64,000 nucleotides of DNA, from NCBI RefSeq assembly GCF_024400535.1, contig NZ_CP038800.1:682001-746000 (forward strand). The letters run 5' to 3'. The notes under the pieces were generated by a model. It saw only the letters and a list, made by a program, of their open reading frames with translations, was not told the DNA's origin and did not search any database. A program made the position numbers and the translations under genes. The stretch comes from Treponema denticola. Lineage in GTDB: Bacteria; Spirochaetota; Spirochaetia; Treponematales; Treponemataceae. Positions 8,055 to 18,332 of the stretch are shown piece after piece; position 1 is the stretch's first letter; every line of letters begins with the position of its first letter.

Positions 8055-8473
8055 AGTTTGTATTGGTCGATACTTCAGTGTGGTCTCTTGCTTTTAGAAA
8101 AAAGCAGCTTACAAGTGATGACAAAAAATTATTGGATTATCTTTCATTTTTAATCCGCAATCAGTATGCGGTTATGATAGGTCCTATACGGCAAGAAATT
8201 TTAAGCGGTATATCGGATGAAGAAAAATTTATCCGGCTTAAAGAAGCTCTCGAAACATTCTCGGACTTTGAAATAACCACAGAGGACTATGAAAAGGCTG
8301 CAGAATATTATAATAAATGTAGGAGTAGGGGTCTTCAGGGCTCTCACACAGATTATTTGATATGCAGTGTAGCTCATAGCAATGATTTTTTAATATTGAC
8401 TTTGGATAAGGATTTTGAAGCCTATAGAAAATACATAGATATTGACTTGGCAGATATTGGGAGACCTTTATGA
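8051..8473 (+). CDS. vapC: VapC toxin, PIN-domain ribonuclease
   Basis: This 140-residue PIN protein should cleave RNA (tRNA or rRNA in studied VapCs). The acidic metal-binding residues are all visible: D7 in LVDTSVW, E49 in GPIRQEIL, D101 in SHTDYLI and D119/D121 in TLDKDF. Length is normal and the gene looks intact, unlike hicA next door. It overlaps vapB by four bases upstream and the cobT ATG by four bases downstream (ATGA), so a vitamin B12 gene is translationally coupled to the toxin. Confidence 0.9.
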   Translation: MKFVLVDTSVWSLAFRKKQLTSDDKKLLDYLSFLIRNQYAVMIGPIRQEILSGISDEEKFIRLKEALETFSDFEITTEDYEKAAEYYNKCRSRGLQGSHTDYLICSVAHSNDFLILTLDKDFEAYRKYIDIDLADIGRPL

Positions 8474-9540
8474 ATATTTTAGAAAACACATTGAATTCGA
8501 TTAAACCCGTTTCGGAAGAAGAAGGAAAAAAGGCCAAGCTTTTTTGGGACAGCCTTGCTCATCCGCCGGGTTCTTTGGGGGCTCTTGAAGAGATGACGGT
8601 AAGGCTTGCAAAAATCAAGGGCTTTGACAATTTAAAAATCGATAAAAAAATAACGGCTGTTTTTTGTGCGGATAACGGAGTTTATGCAGAAAAAATTACC
8701 TCACAGCCCCAGATAACCACCTTCTTGCTTGCCGAGATTATGCACACGGGAAAAACAGGTCTAGGAACAATTTCAAAATGGTCAGGAAGCGGTATCAGAG
8801 TTTACGATGTCGGAATGATAAAAACAAGTGCACGGAAAGATGTCATCAATAAAAAAATAAAATTCGGTACGGAAAACATAGCCCAATGCCCTGCGATGAG
8901 CAGGGAAGACTGTATCCGCATTATTGAAACCGGAATAGAGGCGGCCTTTGAAATCGCCGATGAGGGCTTCGATATTGCAGGAATAGGGGAGCTTGGTATC
9001 TGTAATACTACCACAACGGCAGCTGTGCTTTCAGGCCTTTGCGGAGTAGAGCCTGAGCTGACCGTAGGACGCGGGGCTTCTACGACAGAGGCTATGTATG
9101 AGCTCAAGATTAAGAGCGTAAAAAAAGCGATCGAAATAAACGCCCCCAAAAAAGGCGATTCAATCGATTGCATTTCGAAAGTCGGGGGCTTTGATATTGC
9201 GGCAATGTGCGGCTGTTACATAGGCCTTGCTGCCCGCGGAATCCCTGCCGTAATCGACGGCTATATTTCGAGTCTTGCAGCCCTCTGTGCCGTAAACTTA
9301 AATCCTCGCATAAGGGATTACCTTTTTGCTTCTCATAAGTCGGAAGAAAGAGGAGCTAAGATATGCACCGCTGAGCTTGGAATCGAGCCCGTCGTAAATA
9401 TGAAAATGCGTTTGGGAGAAGGAAGCGGCTGCCCTCTCTTGTTTAAGCTGCTTGAAGGGGCAGTCTTTACCATGCAAAATATGGGAAAATTTACCGAAAC
9501 CATGATAGACGGAGCCGATTTAGTGGATATCAGAAAATAA
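8470..9540 (+). CDS. cobT: Nicotinate-nucleotide-dimethylbenzimidazole phosphoribosyltransferase
   Basis: CobT activates the lower ligand of cobalamin by transferring phosphoribose from nicotinate mononucleotide to dimethylbenzimidazole or a similar base. The 356-residue protein has the catalytic-glutamate motif MRLGEGSGC, with the glutamate at residue 317 as in the classical enzyme. AHPPGSLG near the N-terminus and the GELGICNTTTTAA nucleotide-binding stretch are also present. It starts within vapC (ATGA overlap) and has no other cobalamin genes beside it, so it probably serves salvage of cobamide precursors rather than a local synthesis operon. Confidence 0.93.
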   Translation: MNILENTLNSIKPVSEEEGKKAKLFWDSLAHPPGSLGALEEMTVRLAKIKGFDNLKIDKKITAVFCADNGVYAEKITSQPQITTFLLAEIMHTGKTGLGTISKWSGSGIRVYDVGMIKTSARKDVINKKIKFGTENIAQCPAMSREDCIRIIETGIEAAFEIADEGFDIAGIGELGICNTTTTAAVLSGLCGVEPELTVGRGASTTEAMYELKIKSVKKAIEINAPKKGDSIDCISKVGGFDIAAMCGCYIGLAARGIPAVIDGYISSLAALCAVNLNPRIRDYLFASHKSEERGAKICTAELGIEPVVNMKMRLGEGSGCPLLFKLLEGAVFTMQNMGKFTETMIDGADLVDIRK

Positions 9541-9594
9541 GCGAAAAAACTTTCTGCCTTAGATAAGTTGCAGATTCCAATTCTTCTTTTCAGC

Positions 9595-9623
9595 TTGATT
9601 TTATTTTAGAATAAGAGTAGAAT
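9595..9623 (+). promoter_or_regulatory. Promoter of eno
   Basis: TTGATT at 9595-9600 and TAGAAT at 9618-9623 are 17 bases apart. The AAGGAGG ribosome site and the eno ATG (9657) follow. Confidence 0.55.
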
Positions 9624-9626
9624 TAA

Positions 9627-10970
<1,344 letters not shown>

Positions 10971-10977
10971 TTTTTAA

Positions 10978-11011
10978 CCGGCAGAGTTTATCAAAGCTTT
11001 GCCGGATTTTT
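10978..11011 (+). terminator. Rho-independent terminator after eno
   Basis: CCGGCA (10978-10983) pairs with TGCCGG (11000-11005), followed by ATTTTT. It starts 7 bases after the eno stop. Confidence 0.8.
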
Positions 11012-11135
11012 AATATATCATATAAAAAATTCTTAATAGTTATTTTTTTAATAAGGGATATTGGACATATTGATATATTTTATATTTTTGTATATATTTA
11101 GACAATTAAAATATTGAATAGGATATAGAGGTCAT

Positions 11136-13235
11136 ATGAAAAAGGAAAAGCATTTCTCAATACGGAAAAAATTATTGATTGTTTTCGGATTATTGATTAT
11201 GTTGGGCGGAGTTATACAGGGCTCCGTATCGTGGTATACCTTTAGAAAGGCAATGATTAGAGATGTCGAAGAACGCTTAACGGATAAGGCTGACGATATT
11301 GCTACCCTTGTGGAAAGCATAATAGATGTCGATTTTGAGTATTTAAGAGGCGTTGCCCGTATTCCCGATTTAAATGATGATAGTTTGTCATATCCTCAAA
11401 AATCCGCACGGCTGCAGCAGGAGCTCTCCTCTGATAACGATGGAGCTTTTTTAAATATATGCGACTTAAACGGCAATACATATTATATGGACGGAAGAGT
11501 GGTTTCGGTTGCAGACAGACATTGGTATAAGACGGCTCTTGAAGGAAACTATTTTATTTCGGAACCCTATCTTTCTCCGGATACGGGTAAGATTCACGTC
11601 GTTTTTTCTTTGCCGATTTACAACACAGACGGTGAAATTTCGGGTGTTATGTGCGCAGGGCTTCAAGGGCTTATTTTGTCGGAAGATATTAAAGATCTTG
11701 TTATAGGTAAAACCGGTTACTGCTACATGATGAGTAAAGACGGCACCATTATTGCACATAGGGACAATAAGCTTGTTTCCGGTTTTGTCAATTATCAAAA
11801 ACTTGCTGAAACTGATGCCGAATTGAAATCTGCTGCTGAATTTCAAAAAAAAGCCTTGCAGGACCAAGAGCCGGGAGTAGGTTATTACACGCTGGACGGA
11901 GAAAAAAATATCGGCGCTTATGCAAAAATGGAAAGGAGCGGATGGACGATCGTTATACGGGCTCCTGTAAACGAATTCTTAATTTCGCTTAATACGCTGA
12001 CCCGCGCAATTATAATGTCTGTTATCCTAATACTTCTTGTAACAATAGTTATATCGTTTATTATTTCTACAAAGATGGTAGGTCCCGTTAAGACTGCCGT
12101 GAATGTGCTTAGGGATATTGCCCAAGGCGAAGGAGACCTAACCGTTCAGCTTCCTCTTATCGGAAACGATGAGGTTACTCAGCTTTCGGAATATTTTAAC
12201 GAAACAATCGAAAAAATACGTCTTTCCATTAAATCTGTAGATGTAAACGCCGGAACAATGCAGAGCATCGGTGATGAGCTTGCAGGCAACATGACGGAAA
12301 CTGCAAGTGCAGTAAACCAAATCAGTGCAAATGTTGAAGGTATTAAACAGCAAGCTATTGCGCAGGCGGCAAGTGTCGGCCAGACATCGGCAACCGTAGA
12401 AGAAATTATCAGTACTATAAAAAAACTTGATGAGAGAATAGAACTTCAGGCATCCAGCGTTGCCCGCTCTTCTGCCTCGGTGGAAGAGATGGTTGCAAAC
12501 ATCGGCTCAATTACTCAAACTCTTGAAAAAAGCGACGATGCCATCAAAAACCTTGCAACTGCAACCGCAGACGGAAAAGATACGGTGTTAAACTCGAATA
12601 CGATTACGCAAAAAATAGCCGAAGAATCGGGCAGCCTTTTAGAAGCTTCAAGTGTTATTCAGCACATTGCAAGCCAAACAAACCTCCTAGCGATGAATGC
12701 TGCAATCGAAGCCGCCCATGCAGGAGAAGCCGGAAAAGGGTTTGCAGTCGTCGCCGATGAAATAAGAAAACTCGCTGAGGACTCAGCTGCTCAAGGTAAG
12801 ACCATTACCGCCGTATTAAAAACCTTCAGCAACGAAATTGAAGTATTGTCGGCTTCTTCTAAAACCGTTGAAGAAAAGTTTAATACCATCTTCTCGCTTT
12901 CCGAAGAAGTAAAGACGATGAGTAATAGTTTAACCGAAGCGATGAGGGAACAGGAAAACGGAAGTAAAGAAGTGCTTGCCGCTATCCGCGACATCAATGC
13001 CGTAACGGTAGAAGTAAAAGAAGGTTCTGCCGAAATGTTAAGAGGCGGCGAGCAAACTGCCGAAGAAATGCAAAAGCTGGACGGTCTTACACGGGTTATT
13101 ACCGACGGAATGAACGAAATGGCTGCCGGTGTTATAGAGATAAACAATGCGGTACAGGAAGTAAACGAGATTACTCAAAAAAATAAGATAAGCATTGAAA
13201 ACCTAGCGGATGAGGTTAAAAAGTTTAAGATTTAA
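11136..13235 (+). CDS. Methyl-accepting chemotaxis protein with dCache sensor
   Basis: This 699-residue transmembrane chemoreceptor has a short cytoplasmic N-terminus, a first membrane span (about 12-33), a periplasmic double-Cache domain (about 40-285, with DRHWYK and YLSPDTGK) and a second span (about 295-315). A HAMP linker (about 316-370, ending [19 protein letters not shown]) and a coiled-coil signalling domain follow. The hairpin tip carries the conserved [20 protein letters not shown]. The dCache fold suggests sensing of small periplasmic ligands such as amino acids. AGAGGT precedes the ATG. It is monocistronic with a strong palindromic terminator and has no che genes nearby. Confidence 0.93.
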   Translation: MKKEKHFSIRKKLLIVFGLLIMLGGVIQGSVSWYTFRKAMIRDVEERLTDKADDIATLVESIIDVDFEYLRGVARIPDLNDDSLSYPQKSARLQQELSSDNDGAFLNICDLNGNTYYMDGRVVSVADRHWYKTALEGNYFISEPYLSPDTGKIHVVFSLPIYNTDGEISGVMCAGLQGLILSEDIKDLVIGKTGYCYMMSKDGTIIAHRDNKLVSGFVNYQKLAETDAELKSAAEFQKKALQDQEPGVGYYTLDGEKNIGAYAKMERSGWTIVIRAPVNEFLISLNTLTRAIIMSVILILLVTIVISFIISTKMVGPVKTAVNVLRDIAQGEGDLTVQLPLIGNDEVTQLSEYFNETIEKIRLSIKSVDVNAGTMQSIGDELAGNMTETASAVNQISANVEGIKQQAIAQAASVGQTSATVEEIISTIKKLDERIELQASSVARSSASVEEMVANIGSITQTLEKSDDAIKNLATATADGKDTVLNSNTITQKIAEESGSLLEASSVIQHIASQTNLLAMNAAIEAAHAGEAGKGFAVVADEIRKLAEDSAAQGKTITAVLKTFSNEIEVLSASSKTVEEKFNTIFSLSEEVKTMSNSLTEAMREQENGSKEVLAAIRDINAVTVEVKEGSAEMLRGGEQTAEEMQKLDGLTRVITDGMNEMAAGVIEINNAVQEVNEITQKNKISIENLADEVKKFKI

Positions 13236-13261
13236 AAGGAAGCATCTTAAATTAAAATCAA

Positions 13262-13299
13262 ATGAAACCTCTAAAAACTGAAGTTTTTAGAGGTTTCAT
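13262..13299 (+). terminator. Bidirectional hairpin after the chemoreceptor gene
   Basis: An 18-bp perfect stem (left arm ATGAAACCTCTAAAAACT, 13262-13279; right arm 13282-13299) has a 2-nt loop. The core recurs at 27481, with a changed outer base pair. Confidence 0.7.
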
Positions 13300-13333
13300 A
13301 TTGTAAATTGAATAAAATTGATATTCCGTTACC

Positions 13334-13362
13334 TTGAGTTTTTCAATATTTTGTGCTATAAT
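13334..13362 (+). promoter_or_regulatory. Promoter of the FGE-fold lipoprotein leader
   Basis: TTGAGT at 13334-13339 and perfect TATAAT at 13357-13362 are 17 bases apart. Transcription from about 13369 would give a leader of roughly 235 nt before the lipoprotein ATG at 13605. Confidence 0.65.
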
Positions 13363-13529
13363 AAAGGTATGAGAACGAAACTTTGTAGCGATTTACAATT
13401 TTCTCTTTCCCGGTATTTACGTAATAGGAATGAGTTGAAAAATGTTAGCCTAAGTTTACCCCAAAAAAATTCTCTATTAAGTAAAATATCTCTAATCAAA
13501 GCTGCTAATACTTATTTTTCTCAATTTAT

Positions 13530-13569
13530 AAACCGCATGGCTGAATTTATTCGGCCTGGCGGTTTTTTG
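13530..13569 (+). terminator. Terminator-like hairpin inside the lipoprotein leader
   Basis: AAACCGC (13530-13536) pairs with GCGGTTT (13559-13565), with an inner GGC/GCC helix and a run of T's. It lies between the promoter at 13334 and the ribosome site (AAGGAG) of the gene at 13605. It would either end a short RNA or attenuate expression. Confidence 0.6.
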
Positions 13570-13604
13570 TATAAATTAACTTATTTAAAAGGAGAAAATT
13601 AGTC

Positions 13605-15086
13605 ATGAAGAACACTAATTTCAAACTTAAGACTAATGTCTTAAATCGGGCAGTATCAATTACTGCATTGTTGTTGGCTGCGGGTATCTTATTTACAGGC
13701 TGTCCGCAAAAAGTAAAGGAAGAGCCTAAGCCTGTCTACTACACTGTAAATCTTGTACATGAAGGCGGAAGCCTTACAGCGAATCCTGAGATACAAGGAG
13801 GCAAGGCCTTAAAGGACAGTGAAATCACATTTACAGCAATCCCTGCAGATCCTTCGACCCATGAAGTTGATAAGTGGGAAATTACGGGCGGACAGATAGT
13901 TTCAGGCGGTGGCGAAGGAAGTGCAAGCGTAAAGGTAAAGATTACGGCAAACACAACGGTAAGGGTTACATTTAAGAAAAAAACTCATCCTCTGATTCTT
14001 AAATCACTTACAATCTTTGGTAAAAATGCTGTATCGGGCCGAATAATTGTCGATTACAGTAAGACTGAGGTTAGGGCCAGTGATGTGTCTGCTAGTTTTG
14101 ATTATGGCTCTGTAACGGGCGAAACAATACCTGTAATTGTAACTAACGGTACTCTTGGTGTCGGGGAAAATACAGTAAATTTATCAATAGATGCTGTGGA
14201 TGGTAAGTATAAGGCATGGACTCACGATATTGTAGTTTCACGGCAAGATACTGCTCCTATTGATAAGACACATACTGTAGGTTCAGTAGAATTTACCATG
14301 AAAGGTATAGCCGCCGTAACAAATGCCCAGTTGGGACATAATGATTACTATAATAATAAGCCTCATACTGTAAGTTTAAGTGCCTATCTTATAGGAGAGA
14401 CTGAGGTAACGCAGGAACTGTGGCAGGCGGTGATGGGCAATAATCCGAGCGGTTTTACAGGAACCCCTGCTGCAGACGAAACACAGGGAAAGCGTCCTGT
14501 AGAAAATGTAAACTGGTATCATGCAATAGCCTTTTGTAATAAACTCAGTATAAAACTGGGGCTTGAACCATGCTATACGGTAAATGTTGGAGGGACTCCG
14601 GTTGATTTTGCAAATCTTAGCTTTGATCAAATTCCTACAGGTAATAATGCAGATTGGAATAAGGCAGAACTTGATATGAATAAAAAGGGTTTTAGACTTC
14701 CAACGGAGGCTGAATGGGAATGGGCCGCTAAGGGAGGAAAGGAATATCAATGGGCAGGAACAAATACCGAGGCTGAACTTAAAAACTATGCTTGGTACAA
14801 TTCAAACAGCGGAAATAAAACTCATGAGGTAAAGAAAAAGTCTCCTAACGGCTACGGTTTATATGACATGTCAGGAAATGTGTGGGAATGGTGCTGGGAT
14901 TGGTATGGCGATTTGCCGGCTTCGCTTGGAGCGGACTATGCAGGGCCTGTGTCAGGTTCGTACCGTGTTTTACGCGGCGGCAGCTGGAACAATAGTGCGG
15001 AGGATTGCGCTGTAGTCGCACGGAATCGCAGCTACCCTGACTACAGGAGCAGCAATGATGGCTTCCGCTTGGCTTGCCGGCCTTGA
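13605..15086 (+). CDS. FGE/C-type-lectin-fold lipoprotein, TvpA-like; candidate DGR target
   Basis: The 493-residue protein has a lipoprotein signal peptide with lipobox LFTGC (Cys33), so it should be lipid-anchored at the surface. A repeat-like beta domain (about 47-125, starting YTVNLVHEGG) and a second small beta domain (about 128-215) follow. The C-terminal FGE-sulfatase/C-type-lectin domain (about 225-493) has the usual LPTEAEWEWAA, GLYDMSGNVWEW and RVLRGGSWNN motifs and ends GFRLACRP. It is unlikely to be a formylglycine synthase. From memory, this fold and C-terminus match TvpA, the variable protein of the Treponema denticola DGR. AAGGAG precedes the ATG. Confidence 0.85.
   Translation: MKNTNFKLKTNVLNRAVSITALLLAAGILFTGCPQKVKEEPKPVYYTVNLVHEGGSLTANPEIQGGKALKDSEITFTAIPADPSTHEVDKWEITGGQIVSGGGEGSASVKVKITANTTVRVTFKKKTHPLILKSLTIFGKNAVSGRIIVDYSKTEVRASDVSASFDYGSVTGETIPVIVTNGTLGVGENTVNLSIDAVDGKYKAWTHDIVVSRQDTAPIDKTHTVGSVEFTMKGIAAVTNAQLGHNDYYNNKPHTVSLSAYLIGETEVTQELWQAVMGNNPSGFTGTPAADETQGKRPVENVNWYHAIAFCNKLSIKLGLEPCYTVNVGGTPVDFANLSFDQIPTGNNADWNKAELDMNKKGFRLPTEAEWEWAAKGGKEYQWAGTNTEAELKNYAWYNSNSGNKTHEVKKKSPNGYGLYDMSGNVWEWCWDWYGDLPASLGADYAGPVSGSYRVLRGGSWNNSAEDCAVVARNRSYPDYRSSNDGFRLACRP
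14982..15086 (+). other. Candidate DGR variable region at the lipoprotein C-terminus
   Basis: This 3' end encodes SWNNSAEDCAVVARNRS then YPDYRSSNDGFRLACRP. In DGR targets the variable positions lie exactly here, between RGG-x-W and the C-terminal GFRLACRP, and the end of the variable region is often followed by a hairpin. A hairpin starts four bases past the stop codon (15090). No template repeat or reverse transcriptase lies in this window, so variation would have to act in trans. This is inferred from the family and not proven. Confidence 0.4.
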
Positions 15087-15089
15087 GTC

Positions 15090-15185
15090 GCTTAAAAATG
15101 TACATCCGTGTACATTTTTAAGCTTCGAGTATTTTTGCTTCGCAAAAAACTCGCAAGAATGGAACCACCGCCGTCCGTGGCGGTG
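15090..15185 (+). repeat. Ordered hairpin element, modules A-B-C (copy 1)
   Basis: Module A is a 15-bp stem with left arm GCTTAAAAATGTACA (15090-15104) and loop TCCG. Module B pairs CGAGT/ACTCG and TTTTTGC/GCAAAAA (15126-15153). Module C pairs CACCGCC/GGCGGTG (15166-15185). The same order occurs at 20746, and inverted, complete or partial copies occur at 39152 and 54103. Nothing else recognisable lies between 15186 and 15400. Confidence 0.75.
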
Positions 15186-15400
15186 CTGCATTAACTATTT
15201 AACTTTTTTAAACCGTCCATAGGGCGGTTTTTAAAAAAATTAGGAGAAAAATTAAAATCTATTGAATTTGCTGCAGCTGAATATAAAAATGATCAGTTTT
15301 CACTAAAATAAGAGATGAGAGTTAATATTTAGAATCTTTTATTTGAACCTTTAGTTTTATCCAAATCCTTCTGTTCACAATCTCAATGCAGTTAAAAAAA

Positions 15401-15436
15401 TTCCTTTGCGGTCTTTGCGTCCGCTGCGGTTAATTA
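15401..15436 (+). repeat. Solo arm of the AACCGCA/TGCGGTT repeat, left of Rpn gene 1
   Basis: The sequence CCTTTGCGGTCTTTGCG then CTGCGGTTAA matches the right arm of the elements at 20542-22624. A partial opposite arm (AAACCGCAA) follows at 15446. It sits just beyond the 3' end of the Rpn gene and has the same orientation as the arm at 16395. Confidence 0.65.
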
Positions 15437-15508
15437 AAGGAATAGAAACCGCAATGGTCCGAAAAAGTGTCTTAGCCTCGAAGCTCCGCCGGCTGTACTT
15501 CCCCTAAT

Positions 15509-16285
15509 TTACAGTTCCTCAATCTCTGATTCGGGAAGTCCGGTTATTTCTTTAATTAAAGCTATATCAAAGTTTTTTCGCTTCATAAGTTTTGCGGTTT
15601 CGCATTTATTATTATAAGTCCCTTCTGAAAAGCCTTTATACCTAGCATCCATCTCAAAGGTTGACATTAATCTATATTCTTGCCTTGCTTGTTCATTTTG
15701 TTTTACTGTTTGTATCATTTCTTCTATCCTCCTTGTAAATTCACTCTTTGTTTTACCGGTTTTAAGATATTCTAAAAATTCCTTTAATTCTTTGTTTTCA
15801 GTGTCTTTAAAGGCCTCTGCGTTTATTATAATCTTTTTTGTTCCATCTTGTAAAGATATGTTTTTATCTTCAAGACAGATGTTTTCAAAAGTATAAATAG
15901 GCCTATTTTTATCGATAGCATCAAAAGTACAAATAAAGATTATAAAGCAGTCGTTTAAATCGTTATAGAAATTCCCCTTATCCAAGAACGAAATATCAAT
16001 GGCTGCTTGGTAGAACCTCATTCTTTTAGGTATATTCTTTTCGTTGCTTACCTGCATTTCCACATCATAAAATTTGCCGTTTTCTGCCTGTACTAAAACA
16101 TCAAATCTTACAGATTTAGCCTGTTCGTAAGTGCTAATATTGTGCTGTACCGAAATATAAGCAATTTTACCTATTGTGTCTGATAGAATCATTTCGATGA
16201 GCTTTTTACACAAATCCGGGTTTTGCATAACTTTACAGAACATAAAGTCATCTTGTAATGTTAAATCTTCAAACCTTTTTATCAT
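15509..16285 (-). CDS. Rpn-family PD-(D/E)XK nuclease / putative transposase
   Basis: The 258-residue protein starts MIKRFEDLTLQDDFMFCKVM, typical of the Rpn/YhgA family (recombination-promoting nucleases, PD-(D/E)XK fold). The active-site residues appear as D62 (RFDVLVQ) and E76-x-Q78 (DVEMQ), the ExQ variant usual in this family. The C-terminal third carries the charged KxxxAxxMKRKNF segment and an ITGLPESEIEEL helix, also seen in the second copy at 20864. AAGGAG precedes the ATG. The gene lies between two direct copies of a repeat arm (15401 and 16395). Rpn proteins cut DNA and promote RecA-independent recombination; some act in phage defence. Confidence 0.88.
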   Translation of the reverse strand: MIKRFEDLTLQDDFMFCKVMQNPDLCKKLIEMILSDTIGKIAYISVQHNISTYEQAKSVRFDVLVQAENGKFYDVEMQVSNEKNIPKRMRFYQAAIDISFLDKGNFYNDLNDCFIIFICTFDAIDKNRPIYTFENICLEDKNISLQDGTKKIIINAEAFKDTENKELKEFLEYLKTGKTKSEFTRRIEEMIQTVKQNEQARQEYRLMSTFEMDARYKGFSEGTYNNKCETAKLMKRKNFDIALIKEITGLPESEIEEL

Positions 16286-16394
16286 TTGCCTTCTCCTTGA
16301 TTTTTTATATTTCCCCTTCCCATTATATTTATAGAAAATATTTAAAAAAAATAGTAAAATATAAAAAGATTTTTGTAATCGATAGAGTTAAAAA

Positions 16395-16430
16395 ATTCTT
16401 AGCGGTCTTAGCGCTCCTTGCGGTTAAATT
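16395..16430 (+). repeat. Solo arm of the AACCGCA/TGCGGTT repeat, right of Rpn gene 1
   Basis: TTCTTAGCGGTCTTAGCG then CCTTGCGGTTAAATT has the same orientation as the arm at 15401, about 990 bp away. Together they bracket the Rpn gene as imperfect direct repeats. Confidence 0.6.
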
Positions 16431-16454
16431 AAACACAGCCTTTTAAAATGCCTA

Positions 16455-16483
16455 TTTACTTTTTTTTGATTATCATATATTAT
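16455..16483 (+). promoter_or_regulatory. Promoter of the ABC exporter, predicted leaderless
   Basis: TTTACT (16455-16460) and TATTAT (16478-16483) are 17 bases apart. The ATG at 16491 comes 7 nt after the -10 box and has no Shine-Dalgarno sequence, so transcription probably begins at the start codon. Confidence 0.5.
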
Positions 16484-16490
16484 CGAAAAT

Positions 16491-18281
16491 ATGCATAAAA
16501 AAAGCACATTTTTAAAATTTGCGGCCTATTACAAGCCTTATAAATTCTTGTTTTTCTTTGATCTTTTTTGTGCCCTTTTGGTGTCTGCGGTGGACTTGGT
16601 TTTTCCCCAAGTGATAAGATACTTAACAAGGGTAATTCCAAAAATAAGAAGCGGCGGGCTTTTGCTCTTTTCGGATAAGACTATTTTTAGCTTTGATGTG
16701 CAAGCCTCGGCGATTATCTACCTTGGACTTATAATTGCGGCAATTCTTTTGGGGCTTTATATAATAAGATACTTTGCCCAGTATTTTATAACCTCATGGG
16801 GCCATATAATGGGTGCCCGAATGGAAAGGGATATGAGGAATGACCTTTTTAACCACATGCAGCGTCTTTCATTTTCATATTACGATAAAAACAAAACAGG
16901 CGATATGATTTCGAGGATTGTCTCAGACCTTTTCGATATTTCGGAACTGGCACACCACGGCCCCGAAAACCTTTTTATTTCCTTTTTAAAAATAATAGGT
17001 TCTTTTTCGCTCCTTTGTTTTATCAATGTAAGGCTTACTTTGATTTTGGCTTCGGTTACATCCCTTATGTTCATCTTTACTTTTTTTCAAAACAAAAAGA
17101 TGCGTAAAATCTTCATGCTCAACCGGAAAACCATAGCCGGAATAAATTCCCAAGTGCAGGACACTCTTTCGGGGATAAGGGTGGTGCAGTCCTTTGCAAA
17201 CGAAGAACTGGAAAGCAAAAAATTCTATGCGGCAAACGAGGCCTTTGTTCATTCAAAATATTTAAACTACATGCAGATGGGGCAGTTTGTCGGTGTAAAC
17301 GGTCTTTTGCAGGGCTTGTTTTTTATCGTAACGGTTTTAGCCGGAAGCTTTTTTGTTGCAAGAAATGAGCTGACTATTCCCGATTTGACCATCTATGTTT
17401 TGTACATAAATATCTATATTGCTCCTATAAACCTCCTAATCAATTTTACCGAGATGTTCCAAAAAGGAGCTGCCGGTTTTAAGCGCTTTTTACAGGTTGT
17501 AGAAACTGCACCGGATATTACCGAAAAAGAAGATGCCGTCGAGCTAAAAGATGTAAGAGGAAATATAAAATACGAAAATGTAGATTTCAGCTACAATGAA
17601 ACTACAACAATCTTAAAAAATATTTCCATCGATATTCCTGCAGGAAAAACCCTTGCTCTTGTAGGCCCTTCAGGCGGAGGAAAGACTACGATATGCTCCC
17701 TTCTTCCCCGTTTTTATGATGTAATAAACGGAAAGATAAGTATAGACGGTAAGGATGTTCGGGACTTGACATTAAAGTCATTGAGGGAAAATATCGGAAT
17801 TGTGCAGCAGGATGTTTATCTTTTCGGCGGAACCATAAAAGAAAATATCGCCTACGGTAAGCCTGAGGCTTCCGATGAGGAAATTATTGAAGCCGCTAAA
17901 AATGCGCACATTCATGATTTTATTATGAGTTTGGAAGACGGCTATGATTCCTATGTGGGAGAGCGGGGCGTTATGCTTTCAGGCGGTCAAAAGCAAAGAA
18001 TTTCCATTGCCAGAGTCTTTTTAAAAAATCCTCCGATTTTGATTTTGGACGAAGCGACTTCAGCCCTCGATACCGAAAACGAAATTTTAATTCAAAGGGC
18101 AATTGAGGAGCTTTCTGAGGAGAGGACTACAATAGTTATAGCCCATCGTCTTTCTACAATAAGAAATGCCGATAGGATTTTGGTGGTTACCGATGAGGGC
18201 ATTATGGAAAGCGGCACTCACGAGGAGCTTTTAAATTTAAACGGCATCTATGCAAATTTACGCAAGCTTGATGAGTTTTAA
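16491..18281 (+). CDS. ABC exporter, fused membrane and ATPase domains
   Basis: This 596-residue half-transporter has six membrane helices (about 20-310) and a C-terminal nucleotide-binding domain. It should work as a homodimer or heterodimer exporting lipids, peptides or drugs (MsbA/LmrA/BmrA type). The ATPase motifs are complete: Walker A GPSGGGKTT (about 394-402), Q-loop VQQDVYLF, signature MLSGGQKQRIS, Walker B ILILDEATSALD and the H-loop IVIAHRLST. The membrane part contains GDMISRIVSDL, typical of this exporter group. There is no partner gene beside it, so a homodimer is favoured. The substrate cannot be deduced. Confidence 0.9.
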   Translation: MHKKSTFLKFAAYYKPYKFLFFFDLFCALLVSAVDLVFPQVIRYLTRVIPKIRSGGLLLFSDKTIFSFDVQASAIIYLGLIIAAILLGLYIIRYFAQYFITSWGHIMGARMERDMRNDLFNHMQRLSFSYYDKNKTGDMISRIVSDLFDISELAHHGPENLFISFLKIIGSFSLLCFINVRLTLILASVTSLMFIFTFFQNKKMRKIFMLNRKTIAGINSQVQDTLSGIRVVQSFANEELESKKFYAANEAFVHSKYLNYMQMGQFVGVNGLLQGLFFIVTVLAGSFFVARNELTIPDLTIYVLYINIYIAPINLLINFTEMFQKGAAGFKRFLQVVETAPDITEKEDAVELKDVRGNIKYENVDFSYNETTTILKNISIDIPAGKTLALVGPSGGGKTTICSLLPRFYDVINGKISIDGKDVRDLTLKSLRENIGIVQQDVYLFGGTIKENIAYGKPEASDEEIIEAAKNAHIHDFIMSLEDGYDSYVGERGVMLSGGQKQRISIARVFLKNPPILILDEATSALDTENEILIQRAIEELSEERTTIVIAHRLSTIRNADRILVVTDEGIMESGTHEELLNLNGIYANLRKLDEF

Positions 18282-18332
18282 TCGATGCCTCAAAGCCGAT
18301 TAATCAAAAACCAATTAGATGGAGACATTTAG

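Noticed and set aside
13318-13602. 94-codon frame upstream of the FGE-fold lipoprotein
   Set aside because: It begins before the promoter, has no ribosome site and contains the terminator-like hairpin. It is better explained as an untranslated leader.
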